From Firmicutes bacterium UBA5766 (GTDB lineage Bacteria > Bacillota > Desulfotomaculia > Desulfotomaculales > Nap2-2B), in assembly GCA_002418775.1 (NCBI GenBank), contig DIEU01000069.1:1-24028 (forward strand): a DNA stretch of 24,028 nucleotides, given 5' to 3'. The notes below the pieces were generated by a model. That model was not told where the DNA came from, searched no databases, and saw nothing but the letters and a program-made list of their open reading frames with translations. Below are positions 14,115 through 22,229 of the stretch, one piece after another; position 1 is the stretch's first letter; each line of letters begins with the position of its first letter. The position numbers and the translations under genes are program-made.

Positions 14115-14169
14115 TGCGTAGTCTCCTTTCCAAAAAGATACTGCGGTTATTTAATATTCTTATTACTAA

Positions 14170-14206
14170 ATAATAAGCTATGAGTTTTAATTATGCAATA
14201 TATTGC
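14170..14206 (-). promoter_or_regulatory. Promoter and palindrome upstream of the peroxiredoxin gene
   Basis: On the minus strand: TTGCAT (14193-14198), a 17-base spacer, TATTAT (14170-14175). A perfect 12-bp palindrome GCAATATATTGC (14195-14206) overlaps the -35 element and could be a repressor site. Confidence 0.55.
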
Positions 14207-14234
14207 TTATATAAAACAGGTATATGCCACATAT

Positions 14235-14271
14235 TTGAAACAGCCTGACCCTTTCAAGCTGGATGTTTCAA
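14235..14271 (-). terminator. Possible terminator of the FAD oxidase gene
   Basis: TTGAAACA (14235-14242) and TGTTTCAA (14264-14271) are perfect 8-bp inverted repeats, seven bases after the gene's stop. No clear U-run follows, so the role is uncertain. Confidence 0.3.
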
Positions 14272-14277
14272 TGTCAA

Positions 14278-15861
14278 CTATCGTTCCGCAACTAGCGGGA
14301 CAAACATATTCCCTGCACACAGCAGACCCTTTGGATCAAAAACTGCTTTAAGGGCAGCCATTTCATTTACGTGATCTTGTCCGTACATCATTGTAAGAAA
14401 AACTGTTTTAAGCTTGCCTATACCATGCTCGGCAGAAACAGACCCGCCCAATTTTGTTATCTCAGCCGCCCAGAGGGCAACTAATGCCTGGCCCTTTTTA
14501 TATTCTTCCTCATTATGCGGCAGTATGTTGACGTGCAGATGATTATCACCGATATGACCCCAGATTGCCGATTGCAGACCGCTCTCGTCTAACATGGAGC
14601 GGTACATACTCATTACATGGTGCAGGCGGTGGCCGGGAACGGACATATCGGCGCCGAGTTTTGTTATCGAAGGATCTTCTTTCTTGCGGCGGTCAATCAG
14701 CATATTAACACTCTCCGGTACCGCATGCCTGAAGAAAAGCAAACTATCCCGGTTAGTATTATTGCGTGCAACCCAGGAATCCTTTTCGGATCCGCCGGAT
14801 TCTATCATTAATTGGTTAATTTTGGCCAGACTTTCTATGGCCAGGTTTTCTTGATCGCAATGCAGTTCAATATAGACGGCGGCGTTTAATCTTTCTTCAA
14901 TTATACGCAGCCTGGCAAATGCCGGATTTTCTTTTTTCTGTGTGCGTAATATGGCTAAGGAATCCCTGTCGAAAAATTCAATAGCTGCAATATTAGTTAG
15001 CTGCTCCCGCAGAACTGCTGCAAAAACAACCGCGTCTCTTTCGTTTTCAAATAAACAGCAGATCCCCCAGACTATCCTTGGAAAAGGCATTAGCCCGACT
15101 TCAATATCTGTGATAATTCCCAGGGTCCCTTGAGAACCGATGAACAGATCAATTGCATCCATATCATTTTCAACGTAATAACCTGAGGCGTTCTTGGTTT
15201 TGGGCATTTCATAGGCAGGCAGATATACAGTAAAGCTATGCCCCTGATCGGTAATCAAATCCAGCTTTCTTCCGGACGCAAATGTTTCCCCCCGCCTGAT
15301 TGTCAGGGTGTGTCCACTGCAAAGGACTATTTTGAGCGCGGTGATATGCCTTCTTATCGGTCCATATAAAAAACTGCATGCTCCTGATGCGTTGCATGCA
15401 GCCATGCCCCCAAGAGTAGCCGAAGTCTCTGTCGGGTCGGGGCTGAAAAAATGTTCGGGAGCTTTGCAGAATTCTTCAAAGGTTATCCTTGATTCTGTAC
15501 TCCACTTTAGGACATCAAAATTTCTATCTTTAATTTGTTTTCTGAGTCCTGATAGTGTTATTCCGGCTTGAACGGTTATGCAGAAACTTCCTTTGTTATC
15601 CTTTCGTATTGCTGAAATGCCGTCCATTCTGGAAAGGTTCATAATATGTCCGCCCTTGGGCACGGCGCCAGCCGTTACTCCGGTCCGGGCGCCCTGTACA
15701 GTTACATGTATCCCTTTTGGATATAATTCTTTCATAATGGTGACGACATCTTCCCTGGTCCTGGGGAAAGAAATACTCTCTGCAGCCCCTGTAATACGTG
15801 ATTCATCCTTCAAGTATTCGCTGAACTCTTGAGTTATAGGTTTAATAAGGTTATTTTTCAT
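14278..15861 (-). CDS. FAD-linked oxidase, GlcD/D-lactate dehydrogenase type
   Basis: This 527-aa flavoprotein belongs to the vanillyl-alcohol oxidase fold family that oxidises D-2-hydroxyacids such as D-lactate or glycolate. The FAD-binding PCMH domain (residues about 25-260) has SFPRTREDVVTIM, the phosphate-binding QGARTGVTAGAVPKGG, GMAACNASGACSFLYG and GSQGTLGIITDIE. The C-terminal oxidase domain (about 265-525) has GHIGDNHLHVNILP and SAEHGIGKLK, with His residues typical of the active site. The length is slightly above the usual 460-490 aa. There is no signal peptide and no Fe-S segment, so an external acceptor such as Etf would be expected. The start has GAGGAAG eight bases upstream. It is a single gene, divergent from the flavin reductase, and could supply 2-oxoacids; its substrate is inferred only from the family. 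Confidence 0.85.
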   Translation of the reverse strand: MKNNLIKPITQEFSEYLKDESRITGAAESISFPRTREDVVTIMKELYPKGIHVTVQGARTGVTAGAVPKGGHIMNLSRMDGISAIRKDNKGSFCITVQAGITLSGLRKQIKDRNFDVLKWSTESRITFEEFCKAPEHFFSPDPTETSATLGGMAACNASGACSFLYGPIRRHITALKIVLCSGHTLTIRRGETFASGRKLDLITDQGHSFTVYLPAYEMPKTKNASGYYVENDMDAIDLFIGSQGTLGIITDIEVGLMPFPRIVWGICCLFENERDAVVFAAVLREQLTNIAAIEFFDRDSLAILRTQKKENPAFARLRIIEERLNAAVYIELHCDQENLAIESLAKINQLMIESGGSEKDSWVARNNTNRDSLLFFRHAVPESVNMLIDRRKKEDPSITKLGADMSVPGHRLHHVMSMYRSMLDESGLQSAIWGHIGDNHLHVNILPHNEEEYKKGQALVALWAAEITKLGGSVSAEHGIGKLKTVFLTMMYGQDHVNEMAALKAVFDPKGLLCAGNMFVPLVAER

Positions 15862-15950
15862 ATTGCCACTTCCTCACACACTCTTTGAAAGTTTATCATG
15901 TATCGCTTTCCTGCCATAATTAAAACAGTTTTTTTTGTTCAAAAAAATCA

Positions 15951-16018
15951 CTTCCACAAAAGAAGATAATGTTATAATAATCTTAATCTTTTCACATTTG
16001 ACTTGCCTGTGAGGCAAG
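15951..16018 (+). promoter_or_regulatory. Predicted promoter and leader hairpin of the flavin reductase gene
   Basis: A consensus TATAAT lies at 15973-15978 with only a poor -35 (CTTCCA, 16-base spacing). In the leader, CTTGCCT-GTG-AGGCAAG (16002-16018) is a perfect 7-bp hairpin; no U-run follows. Confidence 0.4.
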
Positions 16019-16042
16019 CACAAAAAACAAGGGGGTTAAAAA

Positions 16043-16606
16043 ATGGGCCAAATTGCTATTGGCGCAGATAATTTTCTTTACCCGATGCCGATGGTCCTTG
16101 TCGGGGCGAATGTCGGCGGTAAACCAAATTTCCTGGCAGTCGCTTTTTTTAGCGCGATCCAGATGAAGCCTCCTGTTCTGGCGGTTTCCTTAGAGAAAGT
16201 CCGTTATACAAATGACGGAATAAAGGAAAACAAAACTTTCAGCGTCAACATTCCTTCTGCTGAACTTATGGAGGCGACAGATTACTGCGGAATAAAGTCG
16301 GGGAATAGTGTGGACAAGTCAGGTGTCTTTGAAATATTCTACGGTAAGCTTGAGACAGCGCCGATGATTAAAACCTGCCCTATCTGCATGGAGTGCAGGC
16401 TTATTGAGGTAGTGGACGTGTTAACAGATAATATAGTCTTTGTAGGTGAAGTTGCGGAAACTTATATGGATGATCAATACCTGACTGGCGGCATACCGGA
16501 TTTAATTAAAACCAATCCCTTTCTTTTCTCTGTCAGAGACAAAAAATATGTCGGTATTGGTAGGATAATCGGCGGCGCGTGGGAAGCCGGGAAAAATTAC
16601 AAGTAA
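16043..16606 (+). CDS. Flavin reductase-like / flavoredoxin family FMN-binding protein
   Basis: This 187-aa protein has the split-barrel flavin reductase fold: PMPMVLVGANVGGKPNFLAV at the start, FFSAIQMKPPVLAVSL, and KTFSVNIPSAELMEATDYCG. The last is the usual place for FMN phosphate contacts and ends with the conserved DYCG motif of this family. GEVAETYMDD follows in the C-terminal half. In anaerobes such proteins bind FMN and pass electrons between ferredoxin-like donors and various acceptors. The Cys pairs in TCPICMEC might add redox activity. The start ATG has AAGGGGG seven bases upstream. It is transcribed alone from a divergent region with the FAD oxidase gene; pairing with that oxidase is possible but not shown. 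The partner protein is unknown. Confidence 0.85.
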   Translation: MGQIAIGADNFLYPMPMVLVGANVGGKPNFLAVAFFSAIQMKPPVLAVSLEKVRYTNDGIKENKTFSVNIPSAELMEATDYCGIKSGNSVDKSGVFEIFYGKLETAPMIKTCPICMECRLIEVVDVLTDNIVFVGEVAETYMDDQYLTGGIPDLIKTNPFLFSVRDKKYVGIGRIIGGAWEAGKNYK

Positions 16607-16653
16607 CCTAAGATTATTCTGCGGCAGCTTGTGAGATATCTATGCCTCTTCAA

Positions 16654-16781
16654 GCGGCGCCAGCAGGAGGATGAAAATGGCAGCATAAGGGAGGGCAATG
16701 CCTTAAGTGCGATTTTATAAATGGCGAACATGAGCACGTAGGCATTTTACTCCCTTAGGTCCAGTATTTTTCAGGGTAGTT
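16654..16781 (+). repeat. Dispersed repeat copy B (structured, upstream of the 255-aa gene)
   Basis: This 128-bp element matches copy A (9917-10067) in inverted orientation. It can form three stacked helices: AAGGGAG/CTCCCTT (16687-16693, 16750-16756), AATGCC/GGCATT (16697-16702, 16741-16746) and GTGC/GCAC (16707-16710, 16734-16737), around a conserved loop with GCGAACATGA. It ends 47 bases before the ATG of the next gene, so it would lie in that gene's leader if transcribed. It contains stop codons in all useful frames. Confidence 0.8.
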
Positions 16782-16828
16782 TTGAGTTTTATAGAAAATC
16801 AGTATTTCATATTCAAAGGGGTGAAAGA

Positions 16829-17596
16829 ATGAGTGCAGCGACATTGAGCGCAGTTATTATGGGGATGCCTGCGAATATTCAAATTCCCAGCCTTCGCGAT
16901 GGCGAAACCCGCCTTCATTCAGTAGCACGGATTTTTCCGGACGACTGGAACAATTTTGTTGATAATCTGAAGAATGATTTTAACCTTGCTGGTTATGTCG
17001 TTACCAGGATAAAAGGTTGTAGTGTAAAAGATATTGATCCGCAGGTAAAACAGGAAATAGATCGCTGGGTTAAATTTCATTACCCGAATTGTTTCAGGAC
17101 TTTGCACGGGCTGTTCGAACTTAAGGAGGAATATGCCAAAGACCCGGCCGACGCAGTAGATTTAATCCAGGTGATTGTCCCTTCCCTTGAAGAGAATGAT
17201 CCGCCTGCCATGCCGGATCAAAAATTAGAGTTTGATATAGTCCCTTTAAACGACGGTATGCAGGAACTTGATCTGAATCAGGTAAAACCGCTTGTCAAGG
17301 GGAAATACCTCTGGTGTGTCAACAGAGGTTCGCGCTTTTCTGTTTTAACGGGGATGATCCTTAAAGAGATGATCATGGAAATGGACAGTTACGCGCGTAT
17401 TGTGCAATTTTTCGATGGACGCACTTCTGTCTTATACCGCACTTCCGCTCTTGCAGAAATGCAAATGGAATTTGGCGATATCCCGAAAGATCATGAAGAG
17501 ATTGCAAAAAACCTTTCCTTCATGGGATTTTACAGCCGCGGAGAAAAATCATATTCGTCTTTATGTATGTTTGAAGAAGAATATGATAAAGGTTGA
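16829..17596 (+). CDS. Uncharacterised 255-aa protein
   Basis: I do not recognise a domain. The protein is soluble and slightly acidic. Its N-terminal third has VARIFPDDWNNFVDNL and GYVVTRIKGCSVKDID. The middle is Asp/Glu-rich (KDPADAVDLIQVIVPSLEE). The last third has KGKYLWCVNRGSRFSVLTGM and YARIVQFFDGRTSVLYRTSA, a beta-rich pattern ending in an acidic tail. No membrane helix, signal or Cys cluster is seen. The start ATG has AAAGGGG seven bases upstream. It is a single gene: a promoter with an inverted repeat follows it, and the dispersed repeat copy B lies directly before it. The coding quality (ribosome site, codon use, length) supports a real gene. Confidence 0.75.
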   Translation: MSAATLSAVIMGMPANIQIPSLRDGETRLHSVARIFPDDWNNFVDNLKNDFNLAGYVVTRIKGCSVKDIDPQVKQEIDRWVKFHYPNCFRTLHGLFELKEEYAKDPADAVDLIQVIVPSLEENDPPAMPDQKLEFDIVPLNDGMQELDLNQVKPLVKGKYLWCVNRGSRFSVLTGMILKEMIMEMDSYARIVQFFDGRTSVLYRTSALAEMQMEFGDIPKDHEEIAKNLSFMGFYSRGEKSYSSLCMFEEEYDKG

Positions 17597-17642
17597 GGCG
17601 CCGGAGAGCTAAATAATTAGACATTAAGATTCCTTGTTTGTA

Positions 17643-17675
17643 AGTATTCCTTAAAGCAAAGAATACTGGTATAAT
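17643..17675 (+). promoter_or_regulatory. Extended -10 promoter with overlapping inverted repeat
   Basis: TGG-TATAAT (17667-17675) is an extended -10; a weak -35 TTCCTT lies 17 bases upstream. AGTATTC (17643-17649) and GAATACT (17661-17667) form an inverted repeat across the promoter, so it may be an operator of the radical SAM gene. Confidence 0.55.
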
Positions 17676-17788
17676 AAATAATTATAGGGCGATCACAAAA
17701 TATCCTTAAAAAGTATATTTTAAATTGTAACTGCTTTATTAAGAAACTTTGTCTTTTCAAACATATATTAAAGAGGTGTTTTATTCTG

Positions 17789-18721
17789 ATGGCATTTTCA
17801 AGACCTGACATAATCCGCCCTCCCAGTGAATGGAAGAGTTATTTCCTGCCCTTGACCAGCGGCTGTTCAAATAATACCTGTACTTTCTGCAATTATTACG
17901 GATCCACCTTGAGACTCAGGGAACCGGAAGAGGCAATGCAGGAGATTGATGCGCTTGCCCTATATAAGAACAACGGTGTAACTTTACGGACGATGCCTTA
18001 TATCGTTTACGCAATTGCCCGGAACTGGGACGGGAAGCGGATCTTTTTGCAGGATGGCGACGCATTGGTTTATCCTTTTCCAAAATTGAAAAGAGTTCTT
18101 GAACATCTTAACGAAAAACTGCCCAATCTGGACAGGGTTAGCGCCTATGCTACAGCGAAAGACATTCTGCGCAGGGAGGTTAAAGAACTAAAACAGCTGA
18201 GGGAGTTAAAGCTGACTTTTCTTTATATGGGTGTTGAAAGCGGCGATGACGAGATATTAAAAAGAGTGCGTAAGAGGGAAACCTATAAGGAAATGGTGGA
18301 AGCCGGTCATAAAGTAAAAGAAGCCGGTATAGGCCTGTCGGCAACGATCATCCTGGGTCTTGGCGGTGTGGAGAACAGCAGGAAACATGCTCTTTCCTGC
18401 GCCCGGATATTGAGTGAAATCGATCCTGAGTTCGCCGCTGCGCTGACCTTGATTATAGTACCAGGCACGCCGATGGATGAAGAGATCAAAAGGGGAGACT
18501 TCCATCTGATCACTCCCTTCGAATCTCTTGAAGAAATGAAGCTGATTATCGAAAACGCCAATTTCACAAACTGTTTCTTTACTTCCATGCATGCGTCAAA
18601 CTATCTGCCGGTAAGGGTTCGTCTTCCGGAAGAAAAGAGTAAAATAGTAAAAGATTTGGAGAGAATACTGGCTAAAAAAGATCCTTCCCTGCTGAAACCG
18701 GAATTTTTCAGGGCATTATAA
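17789..18721 (+). CDS. Radical SAM protein with CX4CX2C cluster motif
   Basis: This 310-aa radical SAM enzyme has an iron-sulfur motif near the N-terminus, GCSNNTCTFCNYYG, giving C26, C31 and C34. The spacing is CX4CX2C rather than CX3CX2C, as in a known subset of COG1032-type proteins without a cobalamin domain. The barrel follows: FLQDGDALVYPFP (the GGE-like strand), RVSAYATAKDIL, LTFLYMGVESGDDEILKRV (typical of the SAM-binding strand) and SATIILGLGG. The substrate is unknown. The start ATG has AAAGAGGTG about ten bases upstream and a promoter with an inverted repeat further up. A strong terminator-like hairpin lies between it and the next gene, so it is probably transcribed alone. Confidence 0.88.
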   Translation: MAFSRPDIIRPPSEWKSYFLPLTSGCSNNTCTFCNYYGSTLRLREPEEAMQEIDALALYKNNGVTLRTMPYIVYAIARNWDGKRIFLQDGDALVYPFPKLKRVLEHLNEKLPNLDRVSAYATAKDILRREVKELKQLRELKLTFLYMGVESGDDEILKRVRKRETYKEMVEAGHKVKEAGIGLSATIILGLGGVENSRKHALSCARILSEIDPEFAAALTLIIVPGTPMDEEIKRGDFHLITPFESLEEMKLIIENANFTNCFFTSMHASNYLPVRVRLPEEKSKIVKDLERILAKKDPSLLKPEFFRAL

Positions 18722-18851
18722 AATTTTAAGGAATAATGTTCCAGTAAGTTTATATTTGATGCATTTCTCATTTTATCACCATGTGCTTAAGACGGGATGC
18801 TTTTAAATCCTTATCTAGGCTGATAAACTTGACTGATTATAATGCTTGTTG

Positions 18852-18885
18852 GAAAATGGGCTTGGCAAAGCCCATTTTCTTCTTG
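18852..18885 (+). terminator. Strong hairpin terminator (or attenuator)
   Basis: A perfect 12-bp stem (18852-18863 with 18868-18879) with a GGCA loop, followed by TTCTTGTATT. It is 130 bases after the radical SAM gene and 60-70 bases before the DUF512 gene, so it could terminate the former or attenuate the latter. Confidence 0.75.
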
Positions 18886-18939
18886 TATTATTTATACGTG
18901 ACATTATTTATATATGAAGGAAGTATGAAGGAAGTACGG

Positions 18940-20280
18940 ATGATTGTAGAAGAAGTTGTCCCGGAGGGGATCGCCGCTCAGTTGGGAGTCGAACCGGGGG
19001 ACAGGTTAAAATCGATTAATGACGAATCCGTCAGGGATATTTTAGATTACAGGTTCCTTACCTGTGCTGAAAAAATATCTGTTCTTTTAAAAAAAGAAAG
19101 CGGTGAAGAATGGCTTTTAAACATTGAGAAAGATTACGAAGAAGATCTGGGTATCTGCTTCAAGCAGGAAGGACTGGGCAGGATTAAGCGCTGCCAAAAC
19201 AACTGTATTTTCTGCTTCCTGGCCCAGATGCCTAAAGGTATGCGGAAAACACTTTATTTTAACGATGATGATTACAGGCTTTCGTTTCTTCACGGGAATT
19301 TTATCACACTGACAAACTTAAGAAAAAGAGATCTAGAGCGTATTGTTAAACTGAGGCTTACTCCGCTTTACATATCTGTACACACAACCAATGCCGCTTT
19401 ACGTAATAAAATGCTGAACAATCCCCGCTCGGGAAAAATTATGGAACAGCTGGCTTTTCTGGCCCAGGGCGGAATCATGATGCAGACCCAGGCTGTGGTC
19501 TGTCCCGGAATAAATGATGGTCTGGAACTACAAAAAACAATCAAGGCTTTGTATAACCTGTGGCCGGCAGTCTATTCACTGGCCGTTGTTCCTGTTGGCT
19601 TAACCCGCTACAGGGAAGGCCTCTTTCCGTTGCAGGGTTTTACCCGCGAAGAAGCCCGGGACGTACTGGTCCTGGTTGAAGAATCGCAGAAATGGTGTTT
19701 AAAACAGGGCGGTTACCCGTTCGTTTTTGCCGGTGATGAATTTTATCTTGCTGCGGGCCACGAATTCCCCGGCGCTTTAAGATACGGCGGTTTTCCACAG
19801 ACTGAAAACGGTGTCGGCTTAGCCAGAATTTTCATGGATGAATGGGCGAAAACCTCCAAAAAGCTGCCTGAAGAACTGCCTGATCAGGTAAGGGCGACAA
19901 TTATTACGGGAGTAGCTGGTCAAAAATTATTAATTCCTGTTATAGACAGACTAAACAGGGTTAAAAAATTAAAAGTGAATTTAAGAGTGATTGAAAACAG
20001 ATTTTTTGGGGAAAGAGTAACAGTAGCCGGTTTATTAACCCCGGATGATGTTTATGGTATATTGAAGGATATGGAACTCGGGGATGTAGTAGTGATTCCT
20101 TCCGTAATGTTAAAGAAGGATGAACCTGTTTTCCTGGACGGAAGCCGGGTCGGGGATCTAGCTGGAAAACTGAAAGCAAATGTTGCCGTGGCGGATGGCC
20201 CGCGCGGGATTGTTGAGGCTATTCTTTCCGGAAAAAAACGTAATTATGAAAAGAGGATATCATGTCTGAGCCGGTTGTAG
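18940..20280 (+). CDS. DUF512 / PDZ radical SAM-like protein
   Basis: This 446-aa protein has an N-terminal PDZ-like segment (GIAAQLGVEPGDRLKSIND), then the radical SAM-type CX3CX2C motif CQNNCIFCFLAQMPKGMRKT, and the DUF512 domain over the second half (GYPFVFAGDEFYLAAG, then ATIITGVAGQKLL). It is conserved in Clostridia next to der and plsY, but its reaction is not established. I place the start at ATG 18940, seven bases after AAGGA. The longer frame from 18781 adds a segment over the terminator hairpin with no family similarity, and ATG 18925 has a ribosome site too close to it. The stop overlaps der by 19 bases, so translation is coupled. A role in ribosome- or envelope-linked modification is only suggested by these neighbours. 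Confidence 0.88.
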   Translation: MIVEEVVPEGIAAQLGVEPGDRLKSINDESVRDILDYRFLTCAEKISVLLKKESGEEWLLNIEKDYEEDLGICFKQEGLGRIKRCQNNCIFCFLAQMPKGMRKTLYFNDDDYRLSFLHGNFITLTNLRKRDLERIVKLRLTPLYISVHTTNAALRNKMLNNPRSGKIMEQLAFLAQGGIMMQTQAVVCPGINDGLELQKTIKALYNLWPAVYSLAVVPVGLTRYREGLFPLQGFTREEARDVLVLVEESQKWCLKQGGYPFVFAGDEFYLAAGHEFPGALRYGGFPQTENGVGLARIFMDEWAKTSKKLPEELPDQVRATIITGVAGQKLLIPVIDRLNRVKKLKVNLRVIENRFFGERVTVAGLLTPDDVYGILKDMELGDVVVIPSVMLKKDEPVFLDGSRVGDLAGKLKANVAVADGPRGIVEAILSGKKRNYEKRISCLSRL

Positions 20281-21593
20281 CGATAGTAGGCCGCCCTAAT
20301 GTTGGCAAATCCACTTTGTTCAACCGCCTTACGGGTGGGCGGGCGGCAATAGTTGAAGAAAATCCGGGGATAACCAGGGATCGACAGTATAAAACTGTCG
20401 AATGGAACGGACGCACCTTTATTCTGGTGGATACAGGCGGTCTTGATTACCAGGAAACAGATGAAATTTACGGTCAGGTACGACAGCAGGTGGAGATTGC
20501 CATAAGTGAGGCTGACGCGCTCCTTTTTGTCGTTGATGCGCGTTCAGGTCTGACTGCGTTAGACGAGGAAATAGCTGTCAACCTTCGCCGGGCAGGAACA
20601 CCGGTTTTGCTGGTGGCGAATAAAGTGGAGAAATATGACGGTGCTGTTAATTATTATGATTTTTTCGTACTTGGGTTGGGTGAACCCATTCCCTGTTCAG
20701 CCGCCCAGGGTCTGAATACGGGTGACCTGCTGGACAGGCTTCTGCAAGTTCTGCCTGCTTTTGAAAATGAAGCGTTGCCGGAAGATATAGTCAAAGTGGC
20801 TGTTGTGGGCAGGCCCAATGTCGGGAAATCATCATTGGTAAACAGCATTCTCGGCAACGAGCGCGTAATCGTCAGTAATGTTCCTGGAACAACCCGGGAT
20901 GCGATAGATACCTGGTACCGGCGGGACGGGAAGAATTATTTGCTTGTAGATACTGCAGGTATAAGGCGCAAGAGCCAGATCAGAGAAAGCGTCGAGAAAT
21001 ACAGCGTAATCAGGGCCTTAAAATCAATCGAACGCTGCGACATTTCGCTGATCATGATCGATGCCCAGACCGGTATAACCGAACAGGATAAGCGAATCGC
21101 CGGATTTGTTCACGAAAGAGGCAAAGCCAGCATACTTGTCGTTAATAAGTGGGATTTAATCGAAAAAGATGAACGTACAGGAGAGTTATACAGAAAGAGA
21201 GTACGTCAGGAACTGAATTTTCTGGATTATGCGCCCATAGTTCTGGTTTCAGCGCTCGTCAAAAAGAGAATCCACCAACTACTGGGGACAGTAGACACCG
21301 TCTGGCTTGAATACAACCGCAGAATTGGGACAGGTGACCTGAATTCTTTACTGGAAGATATACAGCTTAGAAATCCGCCACCAACAAGAAAATCAAAAAA
21401 AGTATCCATCTATTACGCAACTCAGGGGGCAGTTAAGCCGCCAACCTTTGTGCTTTTTACAAACGCTCCTGAATTGATGCATTTCTCCTACCTGCGTCAC
21501 CTGGATAACCAATTGCGTCAGGCTTATGGTTTTAAGGGGACGCCAATACGTTTTATTTTGAGGAAACGTTCCAGAAAAGGAGAGCCTAATTGA
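20262..21593 (+). CDS. der: GTPase Der (EngA)
   Basis: This 443-aa essential GTPase acts in assembly of the large ribosomal subunit. It has two tandem G domains and a C-terminal KH-like domain. The first P loop is GRPNVGKST at residues 10-18, with DTGG and NKVE (usually NKVD); the second is GRPNVGKSS at about residues 183-191, with DTAG and NKWD. The KH-like end has TNAPELMHFSYLRHL and terminates in GTPIRFILRKR, as in the family. The length is normal. The start ATG is preceded by AAGAGGA and overlaps the end of the DUF512 gene; the stop overlaps plsY by four bases, so all three are in one operon. Confidence 0.98.
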   Translation: MSEPVVAIVGRPNVGKSTLFNRLTGGRAAIVEENPGITRDRQYKTVEWNGRTFILVDTGGLDYQETDEIYGQVRQQVEIAISEADALLFVVDARSGLTALDEEIAVNLRRAGTPVLLVANKVEKYDGAVNYYDFFVLGLGEPIPCSAAQGLNTGDLLDRLLQVLPAFENEALPEDIVKVAVVGRPNVGKSSLVNSILGNERVIVSNVPGTTRDAIDTWYRRDGKNYLLVDTAGIRRKSQIRESVEKYSVIRALKSIERCDISLIMIDAQTGITEQDKRIAGFVHERGKASILVVNKWDLIEKDERTGELYRKRVRQELNFLDYAPIVLVSALVKKRIHQLLGTVDTVWLEYNRRIGTGDLNSLLEDIQLRNPPPTRKSKKVSIYYATQGAVKPPTFVLFTNAPELMHFSYLRHLDNQLRQAYGFKGTPIRFILRKRSRKGEPN

Positions 21594-22180
21594 AGGTAGC
21601 TTTGTTGGTAGTGATCAGTTATCTGATTGGTTCGATTCCTTTCGGGTTTTTACTTGCCCGTTTAAGGGGGGTTGATATCAGGAAACAGGGCAGCGGGAAT
21701 ATAGGGGCAACAAATGTTTGGCGCAATATGGGCCTGCTGTCGGGTTTGCTGGTACTTGTTCTAGATGCCCTTAAAGGAGTCTTTTGTGTATGGCTGGGGT
21801 GTTATTTTGCAGGGGGAGACGTTCAGCTTTTTACAGCATTGGCAGCCCTGGCGGGGCATTCCTGGCCAGTTTTTTTGCGGTTTAAGGGTGGAAAAATAAT
21901 TGCCACCGCCCTGGGCGTATTCTTGGCTCTTGACCCTTTAGTCACTGGCCTGGCGGCATTGGTCTGGCTGGTTGTGGTTGCGCTGTTCAGGTTTGTCTCG
22001 CTCGGATCAATTTTGGCGATGATTTCGCTGCCTGTCTTTATGCTGGTTTTTTCGCGTCCGGGTGAGAGTCCGGGTGAGATTGTAATGTTTTCGGTTATAG
22101 CTGCCGGGATAGCAATTTTTAAGCATCTTCCCAATATAAAAAGACTGCTTTCGGGTACAGAGACAAAAATAGGACGTTAG
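21590..22180 (+). CDS. plsY: Glycerol-3-phosphate acyltransferase PlsY
   Basis: This 196-aa integral membrane enzyme moves the acyl group of acyl-phosphate to glycerol-3-phosphate, the first step of phospholipid synthesis. Hallmarks are the N-terminal SYLIGSIPFGFLLAR, the catalytic loop GSGNIGATNVWR, GHSWPVFLRFKGGK and several membrane helices. The KGGK is followed by IIAT rather than the common GVAT. The start is TTG 21590, preceded by AAAGGAGA at seven bases and overlapping the der stop in a TTGA arrangement. It uses the product of the neighbouring gpsA gene, so the operon supplies both substrate and acylation step. Confidence 0.97.
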   Translation: MKVALLVVISYLIGSIPFGFLLARLRGVDIRKQGSGNIGATNVWRNMGLLSGLLVLVLDALKGVFCVWLGCYFAGGDVQLFTALAALAGHSWPVFLRFKGGKIIATALGVFLALDPLVTGLAALVWLVVVALFRFVSLGSILAMISLPVFMLVFSRPGESPGEIVMFSVIAAGIAIFKHLPNIKRLLSGTETKIGR

Positions 22181-22229
22181 TTAACCGGCCTATTCGGTAA
22201 ACAGGCAAATAAACGAAAGGTGATTCTCC

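Noticed and set aside
18781..18939. Longer start of the DUF512 protein
   Set aside because: The extension spans a terminator hairpin and has no family similarity. ATG 18940 has a well-placed ribosome site.
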